Positions 9,058 through 18,743 of a stretch of DNA of 39,513 nt are shown here, piece by piece. The position numbers and the translations under genes were made by a program. The notes under the pieces are model-generated. The model was not told where the DNA came from. It searched no databases and worked only from the letters and a program-made list of their open reading frames with translations. The DNA lies in the NCBI RefSeq assembly GCF_004348675.1, contig NZ_SMKN01000034.1, positions 1 to 39,513 of the forward strand. The letters are read 5' to 3'. The stretch comes from Micromonospora sp. KC606 (GTDB taxonomy: Bacteria > Actinomycetota > Actinomycetes > Mycobacteriales > Micromonosporaceae). Within the stretch, counting starts at the first letter, position 1. Every line of letters starts with the position of its first letter.

Positions 9058-9980
9058 GCCGGGTCGCGCCGGGCGGCGGCCACGGCGATCCGGCCGGCCA
9101 GGTCGGCGTTGCGCAGAATGATCCGTACGTTGACCGCCAGGCTCGCGCCCTCGGTGGCCGAGTGGAAGTGCGACAGCAGGAACGGCGTCACGGCCTTGCC
9201 GGTCACCCCGTGCCGGGCCAGCAGGGCCAGACCCTCGGCGAGGGTGCGGTCGTGCAACTCCGGGTCGAGCTGCTCGTCCACCGGCAGCGGGTTCGCCACG
9301 ATCAGCCCGCCGCCGTGCACGCCCTGCCGCTCCCGGGCGGCGAGCACGTCCGCCACCTGCTCAGGGGAGTCCACCGACCAGTCCAGGTCGAAGCCGGCAT
9401 CGGTGAGGTAGAAGCCGGGGAAGCGTCGGGTGCGGTAGCCGACCACCGCGACCCCGAGGGTTTCCAGCCGCTCCAGGGTGGCACCCACGTCGAGGATCGA
9501 CTTGACCCCGGCGCAGACCACCGTGATCGGGGTGCGGGCCAGGGTGATCAGGTCGGCGGACTCGTCGAAGGTCTGCGCGGCCTCCCGGTGCACCCCGCCG
9601 AGCCCGCCGGTGGCGAACACGCCGATTCCGGCAGCCGCGGCCACCGCGCTGGTGGCGGCCACCGTGGTCGCCCCGTCCGCGCCGGTCGCGGCGGCCACCG
9701 CGAGGTCGCGAACGGAGAGCTTGCTCACCCCGTCGGCGGTGGCGAGCCGGGTCAACTCGGTGTCGTTCAGCCCGACGACCAGTTCGCCGCCGATCATGCC
9801 GATGGTCGCCGGGACCGCCCCGGCGTCCCGCACCGCCTGCTCGATCTCCCGGGCCACCCGTAGGTTGTCCGGCCGGGGCAGGCCGTGCGAGACGATGGTG
9901 CTCTCCAGGGCGACGACGGGACGGCCGGCGCGCAGTGCGGCGGCGACCTCCGCGCCGGGACGGATGTGGAAGTTGGTCAC
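9054..9980 (-). CDS. psuG: Pseudouridine-5'-phosphate glycosidase
   Basis: 308-aa enzyme, close to the 312 residues of E. coli PsuG. It cleaves the C-C glycosidic bond of pseudouridine 5'-phosphate, giving uracil and ribose 5-phosphate, so modified nucleosides from RNA turnover can be recycled. Family motifs seen: [13 protein letters not shown] near the N-terminus (its Glu is the catalytic acid), [14 protein letters not shown], and [16 protein letters not shown] holding the Schiff-base lysine. The frame is open further upstream, but GTG 9980 (VTNFHIRPG) gives the family's usual N-terminus. The psuG-psuK pair has no dedicated nucleoside transporter next to it here. The upstream gap is shared with the divergent DUF3039 gene. 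Confidence 0.93.
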   Translation of the reverse strand: MTNFHIRPGAEVAAALRAGRPVVALESTIVSHGLPRPDNLRVAREIEQAVRDAGAVPATIGMIGGELVVGLNDTELTRLATADGVSKLSVRDLAVAAATGADGATTVAATSAVAAAAGIGVFATGGLGGVHREAAQTFDESADLITLARTPITVVCAGVKSILDVGATLERLETLGVAVVGYRTRRFPGFYLTDAGFDLDWSVDSPEQVADVLAARERQGVHGGGLIVANPLPVDEQLDPELHDRTLAEGLALLARHGVTGKAVTPFLLSHFHSATEGASLAVNVRIILRNADLAGRIAVAAARRDPA

Positions 9981-10017
9981 CTCGGTACCGTACGGCCGCC
10001 GTCGGGGCGGGCTGCGG

Positions 10018-10046
10018 TGGACCCGGCCCTTCCGACCTGCCAGACT
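10018..10046 (+). promoter_or_regulatory. Candidate promoter of the DUF3039 gene
   Basis: TGGACC (10018-10023) and CAGACT (10041-10046) are separated by 17 nt and lie about 20-25 nt before the start codon, leaving room for the ribosome-binding site. Pattern match only. Confidence 0.4.
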
Positions 10047-10065
10047 AAAAAGTTGGAGGTGCGAT

Positions 10066-10284
10066 GTGAGTACGCAGGTTCTTGAGCGTCCGGAACTGAA
10101 GGACGCCGACACCGGTCCCGAGATGTTCCACTACGTCCGCAAGGAGAAGATCGCCGAGAGTGCCGTCATGGGCACCTACGTGGTCGCGCTCTGCGGTGAG
10201 ACGTTTCCGGTCACCAAGGCCGCGAAGCCCGGCTCCCCGGTGTGCCCGAAGTGCAAGGAGATCTACGACTCGTACGTCGAGTGA
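10066..10284 (+). CDS. DUF3039 domain-containing protein (small zinc-ribbon-like)
   Basis: 72-aa protein conserved in actinobacteria, function unknown. After an N-terminal tail it has [20 protein letters not shown], then a Cys in ALCGETF and a CPKC knuckle in [14 protein letters not shown], which could bind one zinc ion. GTG 10066 is preceded by GGAGG at 6 nt, which settles the start. It sits 200 nt upstream of the helicase gene in the same direction, an association I recall from other actinobacteria, so a nucleic-acid-related role is possible but unproven. Confidence 0.85.
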   Translation: MSTQVLERPELKDADTGPEMFHYVRKEKIAESAVMGTYVVALCGETFPVTKAAKPGSPVCPKCKEIYDSYVE

Positions 10285-10375
10285 TCCGAGGCAACCGCCC
10301 GGCCGCCCCACGTGACCTTCGGCGCTGACCATCTCCACCGTCCGCAGTGTGGCCGTGTGGGTCGAAGGGCCGCCG

Positions 10376-10452
10376 CTGGTTATGCTGAGTCGGCCTTCGC
10401 GGCACCCCATGCGCGAGGGCCTTTTCATGGGCGGCGGTACCCGTGGCCCTCG
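10376..10452 (+). promoter_or_regulatory. Leader of the helicase gene: possible promoter and hairpin
   Basis: TATGCT at 10381-10386, preceded by TGGT, resembles an extended -10 element, which would give a leader of about 100 nt. Inside the leader CGAGGGCC (10414-10421) can pair with GGCCCTCG (10445-10452). Both elements are weak and could be chance. Confidence 0.3.
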
Positions 10453-10491
10453 GCCGGGGTCCGCCATGGTGCGGTCGGAGAGGAGCTACGC

Positions 10492-12225
10492 GTGGCACCC
10501 CGGTTGCCGGCGCTCGACACGTTCCCACCCCTGCGCGCCTGGCAGCGCAGGGCGATGGTGGAGTACCTGCGCCGCCGGACCGAGGACTTCACCGCGGTCG
10601 CCACCCCCGGCGCCGGCAAGACCACCTTCGCCCTGCGGATCGCCGCCGAGCTGCTCGTCGACGGCACCGTCGAGGCGGTCACCGTGGTCGCCCCGACCGA
10701 GCACCTGAAGACCCAGTGGGCGCAGGCCGCCGCACGGGTGGGCATCCAGCTCGACGCCGCCTTCCGCAACGCCGACGTGCACTCCGCCGCCGACTTCCAC
10801 GGCGCGGTCGTCACGTACGCCCAGGTCGGCATGGCTCCGCAGGTGCACCGGCGGCGCACCCTCACCCGGCGCACCCTGGTCATCCTGGACGAGATCCACC
10901 ACGCCGGTGACTCCCGGACCTGGGGCGACGGGGTCAAGGCGGCCTTCGAGCCCGCGGTACGCCGCCTCATGCTGACCGGTACGCCGTTCCGCTCCGACGA
11001 CAACCCCATCCCGTTCGTCAGCTACGAACGCGGCGGGGACAACTTCCTGCGCTCCCGCGCCGACTCGGTCTACGGCTACTCCGACGCGCTGCGCGACGGC
11101 GTCGTCCGGCCGGTGCTCTTCCTGGCGTACTCCGGGGAGACCCGGTGGCGCACCAGCGCCGGGGACGAGCTGGCGGCGCGCCTCGGCGAGCCGATGACCC
11201 AGGATCTCGTGGCGCAGGCCTGGCGTACCGCCCTGGACCCGGCCGGGGACTGGATGCCGCAGGTGTTGCGAGCCGCCGACGCCCGGCTGACCGTGCTGCG
11301 CAACGCCGGCATGCCGGACGCCGGCGGCCTGGTCATCGCCAGTGACCAGCAGAACGCCCGCTCGTACGCCAGGCTCATCGAGCGCGTCACCGGCGAGAAG
11401 GCCGCCGTGGTGCTCTCCGACGACGTGGGAGCGTCCGCCCGGATCGCGACGTTCGCGGCGTCCGAGCAGCGGTGGCTGGTCGCCGTCCGGATGGTCTCCG
11501 AGGGCGTCGACATTCCCCGGCTGGCCGTGGGTGTGTACGCCACCAGCGCCAGCACCCCGCTCTACTTCGCCCAGGCGATCGGGCGTTTCGTGCGTGCCCG
11601 CCGCCCCGGCGAGACAGCCTCGGTCTTCCTGCCCAGCGTGCCGCACCTACTCGGTCTGGCCAGCGAGATGGAGGCCGCCCGCGACCACGTCCTCGGCAAG
11701 CCCAAGGACCGTGAGGGCTTCGACGACGACCTGCTGGAACGCGCCCAACGGAACGAGCAGGCCAGCGGGGAGCTGGAAAAGCGTTTCACGGCGCTCTCCG
11801 CCACCGCCGAGCTGGACCAGGTCATCTTCGACGGGGCGTCCTTCGGCACCGCCGCCCAGGCCGGCACCCCGGAAGAGGAGGAGTATCTCGGACTGCCCGG
11901 GCTGCTCACCGCCGACCAGGTCTCCCTGCTGCTCACCAAGCGGCAGGCCGAGCAGCTCGCCGTCCAGCGACGCAGGGCCGCCGCCAGGGCCGGTGAGCCG
12001 GCCGCTACGGTCTCCGCACCGTCGCCCGCGCCGATGAGCGCCGCCCAGCGTCGGGTGGCGCTGCGACGCCAGCTGAACGCCCTGGTGGCCGCCCGGCACC
12101 ACCGCACCGGGCAGCCGCACGGCAAGATCCACGCCGAGCTCCGCCGGATGTGCGGCGGCCCGCCCAGCGCCCAGGCGACGATCGAGCAGCTCGAAGAGCG
12201 CATCGCCACCGTCCAGACCCTCTGA
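10492..12225 (+). CDS. Superfamily II DEAD/DEAH-box helicase
   Basis: 577-aa helicase. Walker A is TPGAGKTT (residues 38-45), motif II is DEIH (133-136), motif III-like LTGTPFRSD follows, and the second RecA domain ends in motif VI QAIGRFVRARRPGE. The order and the DEIH variant place it near the UvrB/RAD25/type III restriction helicase group. The C-terminal ~180 residues are helical and charged (QRNEQASGELEKRF, then KRQAEQLAVQRRRAA) and may mediate nucleic-acid or partner contact. The frame is open upstream, but GTG 10492 is correct because AGGAG sits 6 nt before it and the Q-motif-like LRAWQ lies at residues 14-18. No nuclease or methylase domain is attached, so it is not a restriction subunit. 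Confidence 0.9.
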   Translation: MAPRLPALDTFPPLRAWQRRAMVEYLRRRTEDFTAVATPGAGKTTFALRIAAELLVDGTVEAVTVVAPTEHLKTQWAQAAARVGIQLDAAFRNADVHSAADFHGAVVTYAQVGMAPQVHRRRTLTRRTLVILDEIHHAGDSRTWGDGVKAAFEPAVRRLMLTGTPFRSDDNPIPFVSYERGGDNFLRSRADSVYGYSDALRDGVVRPVLFLAYSGETRWRTSAGDELAARLGEPMTQDLVAQAWRTALDPAGDWMPQVLRAADARLTVLRNAGMPDAGGLVIASDQQNARSYARLIERVTGEKAAVVLSDDVGASARIATFAASEQRWLVAVRMVSEGVDIPRLAVGVYATSASTPLYFAQAIGRFVRARRPGETASVFLPSVPHLLGLASEMEAARDHVLGKPKDREGFDDDLLERAQRNEQASGELEKRFTALSATAELDQVIFDGASFGTAAQAGTPEEEEYLGLPGLLTADQVSLLLTKRQAEQLAVQRRRAAARAGEPAATVSAPSPAPMSAAQRRVALRRQLNALVAARHHRTGQPHGKIHAELRRMCGGPPSAQATIEQLEERIATVQTL

Positions 12226-12389
12226 CCGCCGGTCCCGCCGAGCCGGGCGTCCAGCGGCCGGTCGTCCGGATCGGGGCGGTCGTCCCGGTCGGGGCCGGAC
12301 GTCCGGATCGGAGGCCACGCCCGGTCGGGCGGCCCCACCCCGACATGTGAGCGTCCGAGTCGGGTGAGCTCCGAGTCGGTGCGCGCCGA

Positions 12390-12439
12390 ATGCGGCATGG
12401 CGCGGCGTCCCAGGATGGGGTTACCGCGGCATGCCGCAT
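12390..12439. repeat. Perfect 10-bp inverted repeat with 30-nt spacer
   Basis: ATGCGGCATG (12390-12399) and its exact complement CATGCCGCAT (12430-12439). Each arm also contains a CATG/GCATGC-like core. It lies in the gap between the convergent helicase and DUF7455 genes and is separate from the terminator that follows. It could be a weak terminator for the helicase transcript or a protein-binding site. Confidence 0.45.
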
Positions 12440-12502
12440 CCGCAGTGGATCATGCCGGTCGGGCCGATGGGCTGCGGGTCGGCGCGCCCCGGGCGCGGAA
12501 AA

Positions 12503-12539
12503 CCGACCGGAGGCGCCCTGTCGGGCCACCTCCGGTCGG
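12503..12539 (-). terminator. Intrinsic terminator of the DUF7455 gene
   Basis: Perfect 11-bp inverted repeat CCGACCGGAGG / CCTCCGGTCGG, with a second inner stem GCCC / GGGC inside the loop. Read on the minus strand it is followed directly by TTTT. It starts about 30 nt after the DUF7455 stop codon, so it fits a classical Rho-independent terminator for that gene. Confidence 0.85.
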
Positions 12540-12568
12540 CTATGTCGTCACTCTTGCGGTTTGCGGAC

Positions 12569-12802
12569 TCAGTTCGCCATCAGATCGGCGCCACGCCAGC
12601 TGAACTCCGGGTCCGTCGCGTACTTCACGGTGATCTTGACGAGATCCTCCGCGTACTTGTTCGCGTGGTGCCCACAGAACACCAGCTCGCTCCCACCCGC
12701 CAGAGTGATCCGGAGCTTGCCGGCAGCATTGCAGCGGTCGCACCGTTCATCGGCGGCTGGGGGAGCCACCGTCTCGGGCGGCGGCGTGAGGGTCGGGGTC
12801 AT
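12569..12802 (-). CDS. DUF7455 family small zinc-ribbon protein
   Basis: 77-aa protein. A proline/threonine-rich tail (MTPTLTPPPETVAPP) is followed by a compact ribbon with CDRC and FCGHH, a likely C2-CH zinc site, and a C-terminus ending in GADLMAN. The family is widespread in actinobacteria and of unknown function. The frame is open further upstream, but ATG 12802 is set by an excellent AGGAGGA 6-7 nt before it. It lies downstream of sigA in the same direction, with its own ~250-nt upstream gap and its own terminator, so it is probably an independent transcript. Confidence 0.85.
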   Translation of the reverse strand: MTPTLTPPPETVAPPAADERCDRCNAAGKLRITLAGGSELVFCGHHANKYAEDLVKITVKYATDPEFSWRGADLMAN

Positions 12803-13049
12803 CGCCTTCCTCCTCTGGTCGTCACCGATGAACACTCTCTTCGGTCGTTGCTCACCCATCGTGCAACACCCTTGCCAGGCCCTGCCTTCCCTGTGTGCCC
12901 CCGGGCGACGGAGGTCACACCTGGCAGGAAGACAGTGTGCCGTGTGCCAAGGGTGCCACGTCAACGATCACAAACGGGCAATCGACCGATTACCTTTGAG
13001 TGTTCTACGGCTGGTGATCAAACCGACACGGCTGGTTGACGGACGGGGG

Positions 13050-14651
<1,602 letters not shown>

Positions 14652-14793
14652 GAATGACCTTCCGGAGGCGAAGAGCGAGCACGGCCGGGTCGTCCGGCGC
14701 AGCACGGGGCACCGTGCCGGGCGATGTCGTTGAGAGACCCCCGTGTCCCCGGCCCGCCGTTCGGCGGCGGTCCGTGGCGCGTGGGCAGGGTGA

Positions 14794-14799
14794 ATTGTA
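14794..14799 (-). promoter_or_regulatory. Candidate -10 element for sigA
   Basis: On the minus strand this reads TACAAT, five of six matches to TATAAT, about 140 nt before the sigA start. No good -35 hexamer was found at the usual distance. It is the only AT-rich hexamer of this quality on that strand of the divergent gap. Confidence 0.35.
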
Positions 14800-14938
14800 A
14801 CGCCGTCTGCGGCGATCATCCTGCGGCGCACGGCGTACCGGCGGCGGGACCGCCGATTCGGCGCAGTTGTGGACTTTGTAAGGATGATAACCGCGCGCGC
14901 GGCGGGAAGTCCCGATCAGCGCGGGAAGGGGACGAATC

Positions 14939-15751
14939 ATGAGTCGTTCGGCGCCGGCGCCGACGGAACTGCTGGAGATCGCGGTCGACGTGGCCCGGGA
15001 GGCGGCGGACACCGCGTACCGGATGCGCGCGGAGGGGGTCTCGGTCGCTGCGACCAAGAGCACCGTCACCGACGTGGTCACCGCCGCCGACCGGGCGGTG
15101 GAGCGCCAGGTCCTCGACGCCCTGGCCAAGCTCCGCCCGGACGACGCGGTGTTGGGCGAGGAGTACGGCGCGGGGGAGGGCGCGGGCTCCGGTGTGCGCT
15201 GGATCGTCGATCCCATCGACGGCACCGTCAACTACCTCTACGGCATCCCGTACTGCGCGGTCTCCCTGGCCGCCGAGGTCGACGGCGAGGTGGTCGCCGG
15301 AGTGGTCCGGAACCTGTACACCGGTGAGGAGTGGACCGCCACCGCCGGCGGCGGAGCCTGGCGGGACGGGCGACGGCTGCGCTGCTCCACCGAGACCGAC
15401 CTGGGTCAGACGCTGGTCGCCACCGGATTCGGCTACGACTCGGCCCGGCGGGCGCACCAGGCCCGGGTGGTCGCCGGGTTGATCCCGCACGTGCGCGACA
15501 TCCGACGCCAGGGCGCCGCCTCGCTGGACCTCTGCCTGGCCGCCGAGGGCCGGGTCGACGCGTACTACGAGAAGGGCCTGGCCGCCTGGGACCTGGCGGC
15601 GGGCGGACTGGTCGCGGCCGAGGCGGGGCTGCGGGTCACCGGACTCGGGGGCCGCCCGGCCGGGCCGGATCTGGTGATCGCCGCGCCGCCGGCGCTGTTC
15701 GCGCTCCTGCACGACCGGCTCGTCGCCCTGGACGCCTCCGGCGGCCCGTGA
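14939..15751 (+). CDS. suhB: Inositol monophosphatase family protein (SuhB-like)
   Basis: 270-aa Mg2+-dependent phosphatase. The metal-binding motifs are intact: GEEYG (Glu), WIVDPIDGTVNYLYG (the DPIDGT signature) and WDLAAGGLVAAEAG (the second signature). The family hydrolyses inositol-1-phosphate and related sugar phosphates; in actinobacteria the product myo-inositol feeds phosphatidylinositol and mycothiol synthesis, but relatives also act on histidinol phosphate or NADP. AAGGGGAC lies 6 nt before ATG 14939. The position next to sigA matches SuhB of M. tuberculosis (Rv2701c); the glucokinase gene ppgK that lies between them there is absent here. Confidence 0.9.
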   Translation: MSRSAPAPTELLEIAVDVAREAADTAYRMRAEGVSVAATKSTVTDVVTAADRAVERQVLDALAKLRPDDAVLGEEYGAGEGAGSGVRWIVDPIDGTVNYLYGIPYCAVSLAAEVDGEVVAGVVRNLYTGEEWTATAGGGAWRDGRRLRCSTETDLGQTLVATGFGYDSARRAHQARVVAGLIPHVRDIRRQGAASLDLCLAAEGRVDAYYEKGLAAWDLAAGGLVAAEAGLRVTGLGGRPAGPDLVIAAPPALFALLHDRLVALDASGGP

Positions 15752-15780
15752 CCGCGGCTGCGACGTCGACGGGTACCCGA

Positions 15781-15810
15781 CGGCGGTGTCCCGCACGTGG
15801 GACACCGCCG
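15781..15810. terminator. Bidirectional hairpin between suhB and the LytR_C gene
   Basis: Perfect 12-bp inverted repeat CGGCGGTGTCCC / GGGACACCGCCG with the 6-nt loop GCACGT, between convergent stop codons. Confidence 0.8.
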
Positions 15811-15830
15811 CCACCGCGATCGGGAGCTGC

Positions 15831-16361
15831 CTACCGGTCGACTGGCATCGGGCAGGTGCCGTCCGGCGCCCTCGGGGCGCCCAGGTCGCCGAGGGACTGG
15901 TTGACCTCGGTGGTGGTGGCCAGCTGCTGGAAGCCGCTGCCGAGCACGACGTCGACCGTGTCGTCGTCACGCTCGGCGTCGAAGTCCTGATGGGCATTGT
16001 CGAGGAAGTAGGCCCGCAGCAGGTGCGCCGAGCCCACGCCCTTCGGGCCGTACCGCAGCACCGCCACGCGGTCGATCTGCTTCTTCTCGTCGGCGACCTT
16101 CTTGACCTGGAACTGCCGGTTGCGGAACTCGTCGGCGACCTCGCGGGCCAGGCCGGGACGGTCCGTGGCGTTGAGCACGTTGAGCTTCACGTCCTTGCGC
16201 TCGCGCAGGGCCACGTCGGCCAGCGGCCAGCCCTCGGGACAGCCGCCGTTGGCACCCGCCCCGCGCTGGCTGTCCTTGACGATCGCGACCACCACGAAGA
16301 CCAGGGCGACCACCGCCAGCAGACCGACGACGACGAGTGCTCGCACTCGCGCAAAGCTCAT
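15831..16361 (-). CDS. LytR C-terminal domain protein, membrane-anchored (Cei-like)
   Basis: 176-aa protein. One N-terminal membrane anchor (VRALVVVGLLAVVALVFVVVA) is followed by an external LytR_C domain: LNVLNATDRPGLAREVADEF, then FQVKKVADEKKQI and DVVLGSGFQQLA. LytR_C domains are found on or beside LCP enzymes that attach glycopolymers to peptidoglycan; no LCP catalytic domain is present. The position between suhB and the DUF4193 gene matches Rv2700 of M. tuberculosis, described as the cell-envelope integrity protein Cei, and I infer a comparable role. ATG 16361 has GGGAG about 8 nt upstream and gives a normal signal anchor. It is divergent from the DUF4193 gene. Confidence 0.85.
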   Translation of the reverse strand: MSFARVRALVVVGLLAVVALVFVVVAIVKDSQRGAGANGGCPEGWPLADVALRERKDVKLNVLNATDRPGLAREVADEFRNRQFQVKKVADEKKQIDRVAVLRYGPKGVGSAHLLRAYFLDNAHQDFDAERDDDTVDVVLGSGFQQLATTTEVNQSLGDLGAPRAPDGTCPMPVDR

Positions 16362-16541
16362 CTGGGCGCTCCCGGACAGTGGTGGGTGGCGGCGGCCGAC
16401 GGTCGGACCCCGCCGGCCGTCGGGTACGCCGCTGAGGTTAACGGGTGTCCGACCGTCGCGTGGAAACAGTCCGACATGCCGGCGCGCCACCCGGGAAGCG
16501 GGTACTACTACCCCTATCTTCGTGTCGCCTGAGTCACATTG

Positions 16542-16567
16542 GGAACAACTCAGGGCGCTGGGGCGTA
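16542..16567 (+). promoter_or_regulatory. Possible ECF-sigma promoter (distal)
   Basis: GGAAC (16542-16546), a 17-nt gap and CGTA (16564-16567). This resembles ECF promoters of the GGAAC/CGTN type. It lies about 200 nt before the DUF4193 start. Weak by itself. Confidence 0.3.
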
Positions 16568-16703
16568 CATCTCAGCCGCGAGGGCGGTATACATGCCTCG
16601 CCCGGAGGGGGGTAAGGTTCCGCGCTCGCCGGGGAGTCCTCTGGCGGCACCGGCCCGAACGGCCGTCGGGTCGGGTGACCGACACACGTGGTGGCCGGCC
16701 AGT

Positions 16704-16732
16704 GGGAACCGAAACAACGTCGCCCGGCGTTA
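16704..16732 (+). promoter_or_regulatory. Possible ECF-sigma (SigR/SigH-type) promoter of the DUF4193 gene
   Basis: GGGAAC at 16704-16709 and CGTTAT from 16728, with 18 nt between GGGAAC and CGTT. SigR/SigH promoters read GGAAT/C, about 18 nt, GTT. Transcription would start near 16740, about 30 nt before the start codon, a sensible leader length. Confidence 0.45.
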
Positions 16733-16771
16733 TCACCGGCAGCGACAATATCGATATGGGAGAGTGAACCG

Positions 16772-17068
16772 ATGGCCACCGACTACGACGCCCCGCGTCG
16801 CGACGAGGTCGACCTCGGCGAGGACAGCCTGGAAGAGCTCAAGGCCCGGCGGGTCGACTCACAGTCGGGCGCCGTGGACGTCGACGAGGCCGAGGTGGCC
16901 GAGAGCTTCGAGCTGCCCGGCGCCGACCTGGCCGACGAGGAGCTGACCGTCAAGGTCCTACCGATGCAGCAGGACGAGTTCCGGTGCGGCCGATGCTTTC
17001 TCGTCCACCACCGCAGCCAGCTGGCCGTCGAGCGCAACGGCGACCTGATCTGCCGCGAGTGCGTCTGA
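16772..17068 (+). CDS. DUF4193 domain-containing zinc-ribbon protein
   Basis: 98-aa acidic protein conserved in actinobacteria. The N-terminal two thirds are Asp/Glu-rich (RRDEVDLGEDSLEELKARR, then DVDEAEVAESFELPGADLAD). The C-terminus is a zinc ribbon with CGRC (in DEFRCGRCFLVHHRSQLA) and CREC (GDLICRECV). Its function is unknown. An acidic tail plus a ribbon would suit a protein that docks on a basic partner such as RNA polymerase, but that is speculation. ATG 16772 follows GGGAGAG. Its orthologue in M. tuberculosis is Rv2699c, in the same neighbourhood. Confidence 0.9.
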   Translation: MATDYDAPRRDEVDLGEDSLEELKARRVDSQSGAVDVDEAEVAESFELPGADLADEELTVKVLPMQQDEFRCGRCFLVHHRSQLAVERNGDLICRECV

Positions 17069-17079
17069 ACCCGTGCCGG

Positions 17080-17107
17080 GCGGCGGCCTCCCCGACGGGG
17101 CCGCCGC
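17080..17107 (+). terminator. Hairpin terminator after the DUF4193 gene
   Basis: GCGGCGGCC and GGCCGCCGC form a 9-bp stem; an alternative inner pairing CCCC/GGGG is also possible. It starts 12 nt after the stop codon. No T-tract. Confidence 0.65.
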
Positions 17108-17204
17108 TGCCGTCCCGCTGCCGTGCCGTGCGCGCGCGGCGGGAAGCTGCTTGACTCGTTGACGGGCGGTCGGCACGCCGACCCAACCTCGGGAGGTCGA
17201 GCGG

Positions 17205-18155
17205 ATGAGTGGACGGACGGGCCGGTCCGAAGCGGACGGCCCTCGTGACGGCGGGCAGCCGCAGCCGGACGGCGCGGCCGGCGTGACGCCGGCGGTTCCG
17301 CGGTCGGGCCGGTCAGCGGATGGAGCCGACCTTTCCGGTGCCGGGGCGACGCCCACCGACACCGACCGGTCCGGTGCCGGGGCGACGCCGGCCGAGACCG
17401 ACCAGGCGGGTGACGATCTGGGCGCGACGGTCGCGGCGCTGACCGCCGACGACATCGAGCCCGCGCGTCGCCGTCAACTGCTCACCCGGCTGGTGGGGCA
17501 GGCCCGCTCGCGCGGGTTGGCCGACCTGTTCAAGCCGAAGGCCGCGCTGCGCTGGATGGCTGACACGGTCGCCGACATCGCGCCGCACGTGCCGGTCCGC
17601 GACCTGGCCACCCTGCGCCGGCACTTCCCCGGCCTGGACGACGAGGCACTCGCGGAGCGGCTGGTCCGCAACGCGAGCCGGGCGACCGCCGGGGTGGGCG
17701 CGGCCGGCGGTGGAGTGGCCGCGGTCGAGTGGGCCGTCACTCCCGCACTGCTCTCCGCGCCCGTGCTGCTGGCCGCCGAGACCGTCGCCGTCGTGGCGGT
17801 CGAGCTGAAGCTGATCGGCGAGCTGCACGAGGTGTACGGCGTGCCGCTGCCCATCGGCGGCACCCAGCGGACGGTCGCCCTGGTGCAGTCCTGGGCGAGC
17901 CAGCGGGGGATCAACCCGATGGTGCCCGGGGTGGGCGTCGGCGCGGTGCTGGGCACCGCGGCCCGCAAGGAACTGCGGGACAGCCTGCTCAAGCGGTTCG
18001 GCCGCAACCTCACCACGCTCGGCCCGTTCCTGACCGGCGCGGCGGTCGCCAGCTACCTCAACCGCCGGGCCACCCGCGCCCTGGCCGACCAGCTCCGACG
18101 GGACCTGCGCCGGCAGCGTACGGCGCTGGGCGGCGGGCGCCCCGCCCTGCCCTGA
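17205..18155 (+). CDS. Hypothetical protein, possibly EcsC-like, with repetitive N-terminus
   Basis: 316 aa; not confidently recognised. Residues 1-75 are disordered and contain a 12-residue tandem repeat (SGAGATPTDTDR, then SGAGATPAETDQ). Residues ~85-150 are helical and charged (LLTRLVGQARSRGLADLF). The rest has hydrophobic stretches (AVEWAVTPALLSAPVLLAAE and GLY/ALA-rich GVGVGAVLGTAA) and the line ELKLIGELHEVYGVPLP, faintly like EcsC-family proteins, so it may be membrane-associated. GGGAGG lies 9 nt before ATG 17205. It ends 3 nt from the convergent DUF3093 gene. I recall no counterpart at this position in M. tuberculosis, so it is a lineage-specific insertion in an otherwise conserved block. 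Confidence 0.7.
   Translation: MSGRTGRSEADGPRDGGQPQPDGAAGVTPAVPRSGRSADGADLSGAGATPTDTDRSGAGATPAETDQAGDDLGATVAALTADDIEPARRRQLLTRLVGQARSRGLADLFKPKAALRWMADTVADIAPHVPVRDLATLRRHFPGLDDEALAERLVRNASRATAGVGAAGGGVAAVEWAVTPALLSAPVLLAAETVAVVAVELKLIGELHEVYGVPLPIGGTQRTVALVQSWASQRGINPMVPGVGVGAVLGTAARKELRDSLLKRFGRNLTTLGPFLTGAAVASYLNRRATRALADQLRRDLRRQRTALGGGRPALP
17332..17405 (+). repeat. 36-bp in-frame tandem duplication in the 17205 gene
   Basis: The segment beginning TCCGGTGCCGGGGCGACGCC occurs at about 17333 and again 36 nt later. The copies encode the 12-residue repeat of the disordered N-terminal tail. Length change in steps of 12 residues would keep the frame. Confidence 0.7.
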
Positions 18156-18158
18156 CGC

Positions 18159-18659
18159 TCAGCCGGCGTCCCGGGCCGCCAGGACCGCACCGGCCAGCTC
18201 GGCTGGACGCCGGCTGCTCACCACCCAGAACGGGGTCGGGTCGGCCGGGTCGTCCAGGACCACCTGCACCGCGCCGGCGACCCAGGGGCGTTGCACCACG
18301 AAGGCGAGCGGATCGGCGCCGACACCGAGCACCTCCCGCCGCCCGGTCGCGTCCAGCGGGATCGCTTCGGTCACATACCGCACGGGCAGGCGGGCGTCAT
18401 CGACCCACAGTTGCCCGTCGCGCACCTCCACCCGTACCCGGCCCAACCACCACAGCCCCAGCGCGGTGGCCGGCGGCAGCACCACGAACGGCAGCCACGC
18501 CCGGACCCCGGACGCTCCCATCCACACCTCGACCGCGAGCAGCGTGGCCAGCGCCAGACCGGCCAGCCAGAACCACCAGGGCAGCCCGAGCCGCTCGGAG
18601 TACCGCCCGGCCGACGTGGTGCGCGGCGCCGGCGACGGCGGGGAAGACGACAGGCTCAC
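18159..18659 (-). CDS. DUF3093 domain-containing membrane protein
   Basis: 166-aa protein. A Ser/Pro-rich head is followed by [20 protein letters not shown] and a second hydrophobic segment ([19 protein letters not shown]), then a soluble C-terminal half starting [21 protein letters not shown]. This matches DUF3093, an actinobacterial family related to Rv2698 in the same position beside dut. Function unknown. GTG 18659 is the only sensible start; AGGA directly abuts it, which is too close for a standard ribosome-binding site, so a leaderless or weakly initiated message is possible. Divergent from dut. Confidence 0.85.
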   Translation of the reverse strand: MSLSSSPPSPAPRTTSAGRYSERLGLPWWFWLAGLALATLLAVEVWMGASGVRAWLPFVVLPPATALGLWWLGRVRVEVRDGQLWVDDARLPVRYVTEAIPLDATGRREVLGVGADPLAFVVQRPWVAGAVQVVLDDPADPTPFWVVSSRRPAELAGAVLAARDAG

Positions 18660-18743
18660 TCCTGGAAGGGTACGGCGCGCGACGGGCCGCCGACCCGGCA
18701 GGATGGCAGGACCACCCCGCGAATCGGACGGAAGAGGGAGACC

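Larger units (their letters stand above)
16362..16771. other. 410-bp divergent intergenic region
   Basis: It separates the Cei-like gene and the DUF4193 gene and contains the two candidate ECF promoters listed separately, plus scattered AT-richer hexamers. No small gene with a ribosome-binding site and no stable RNA structure was recognised. Confidence 0.5.

Noticed and set aside
12940..12990. TGGCAC/GGCACAC direct repeats upstream of the DUF7455 gene, considered as a sigma-54 type promoter
   Set aside because: Actinobacteria generally lack sigma-54, and the spacing to a GC element is not right; a TTGACG nearby has no good -10 partner.
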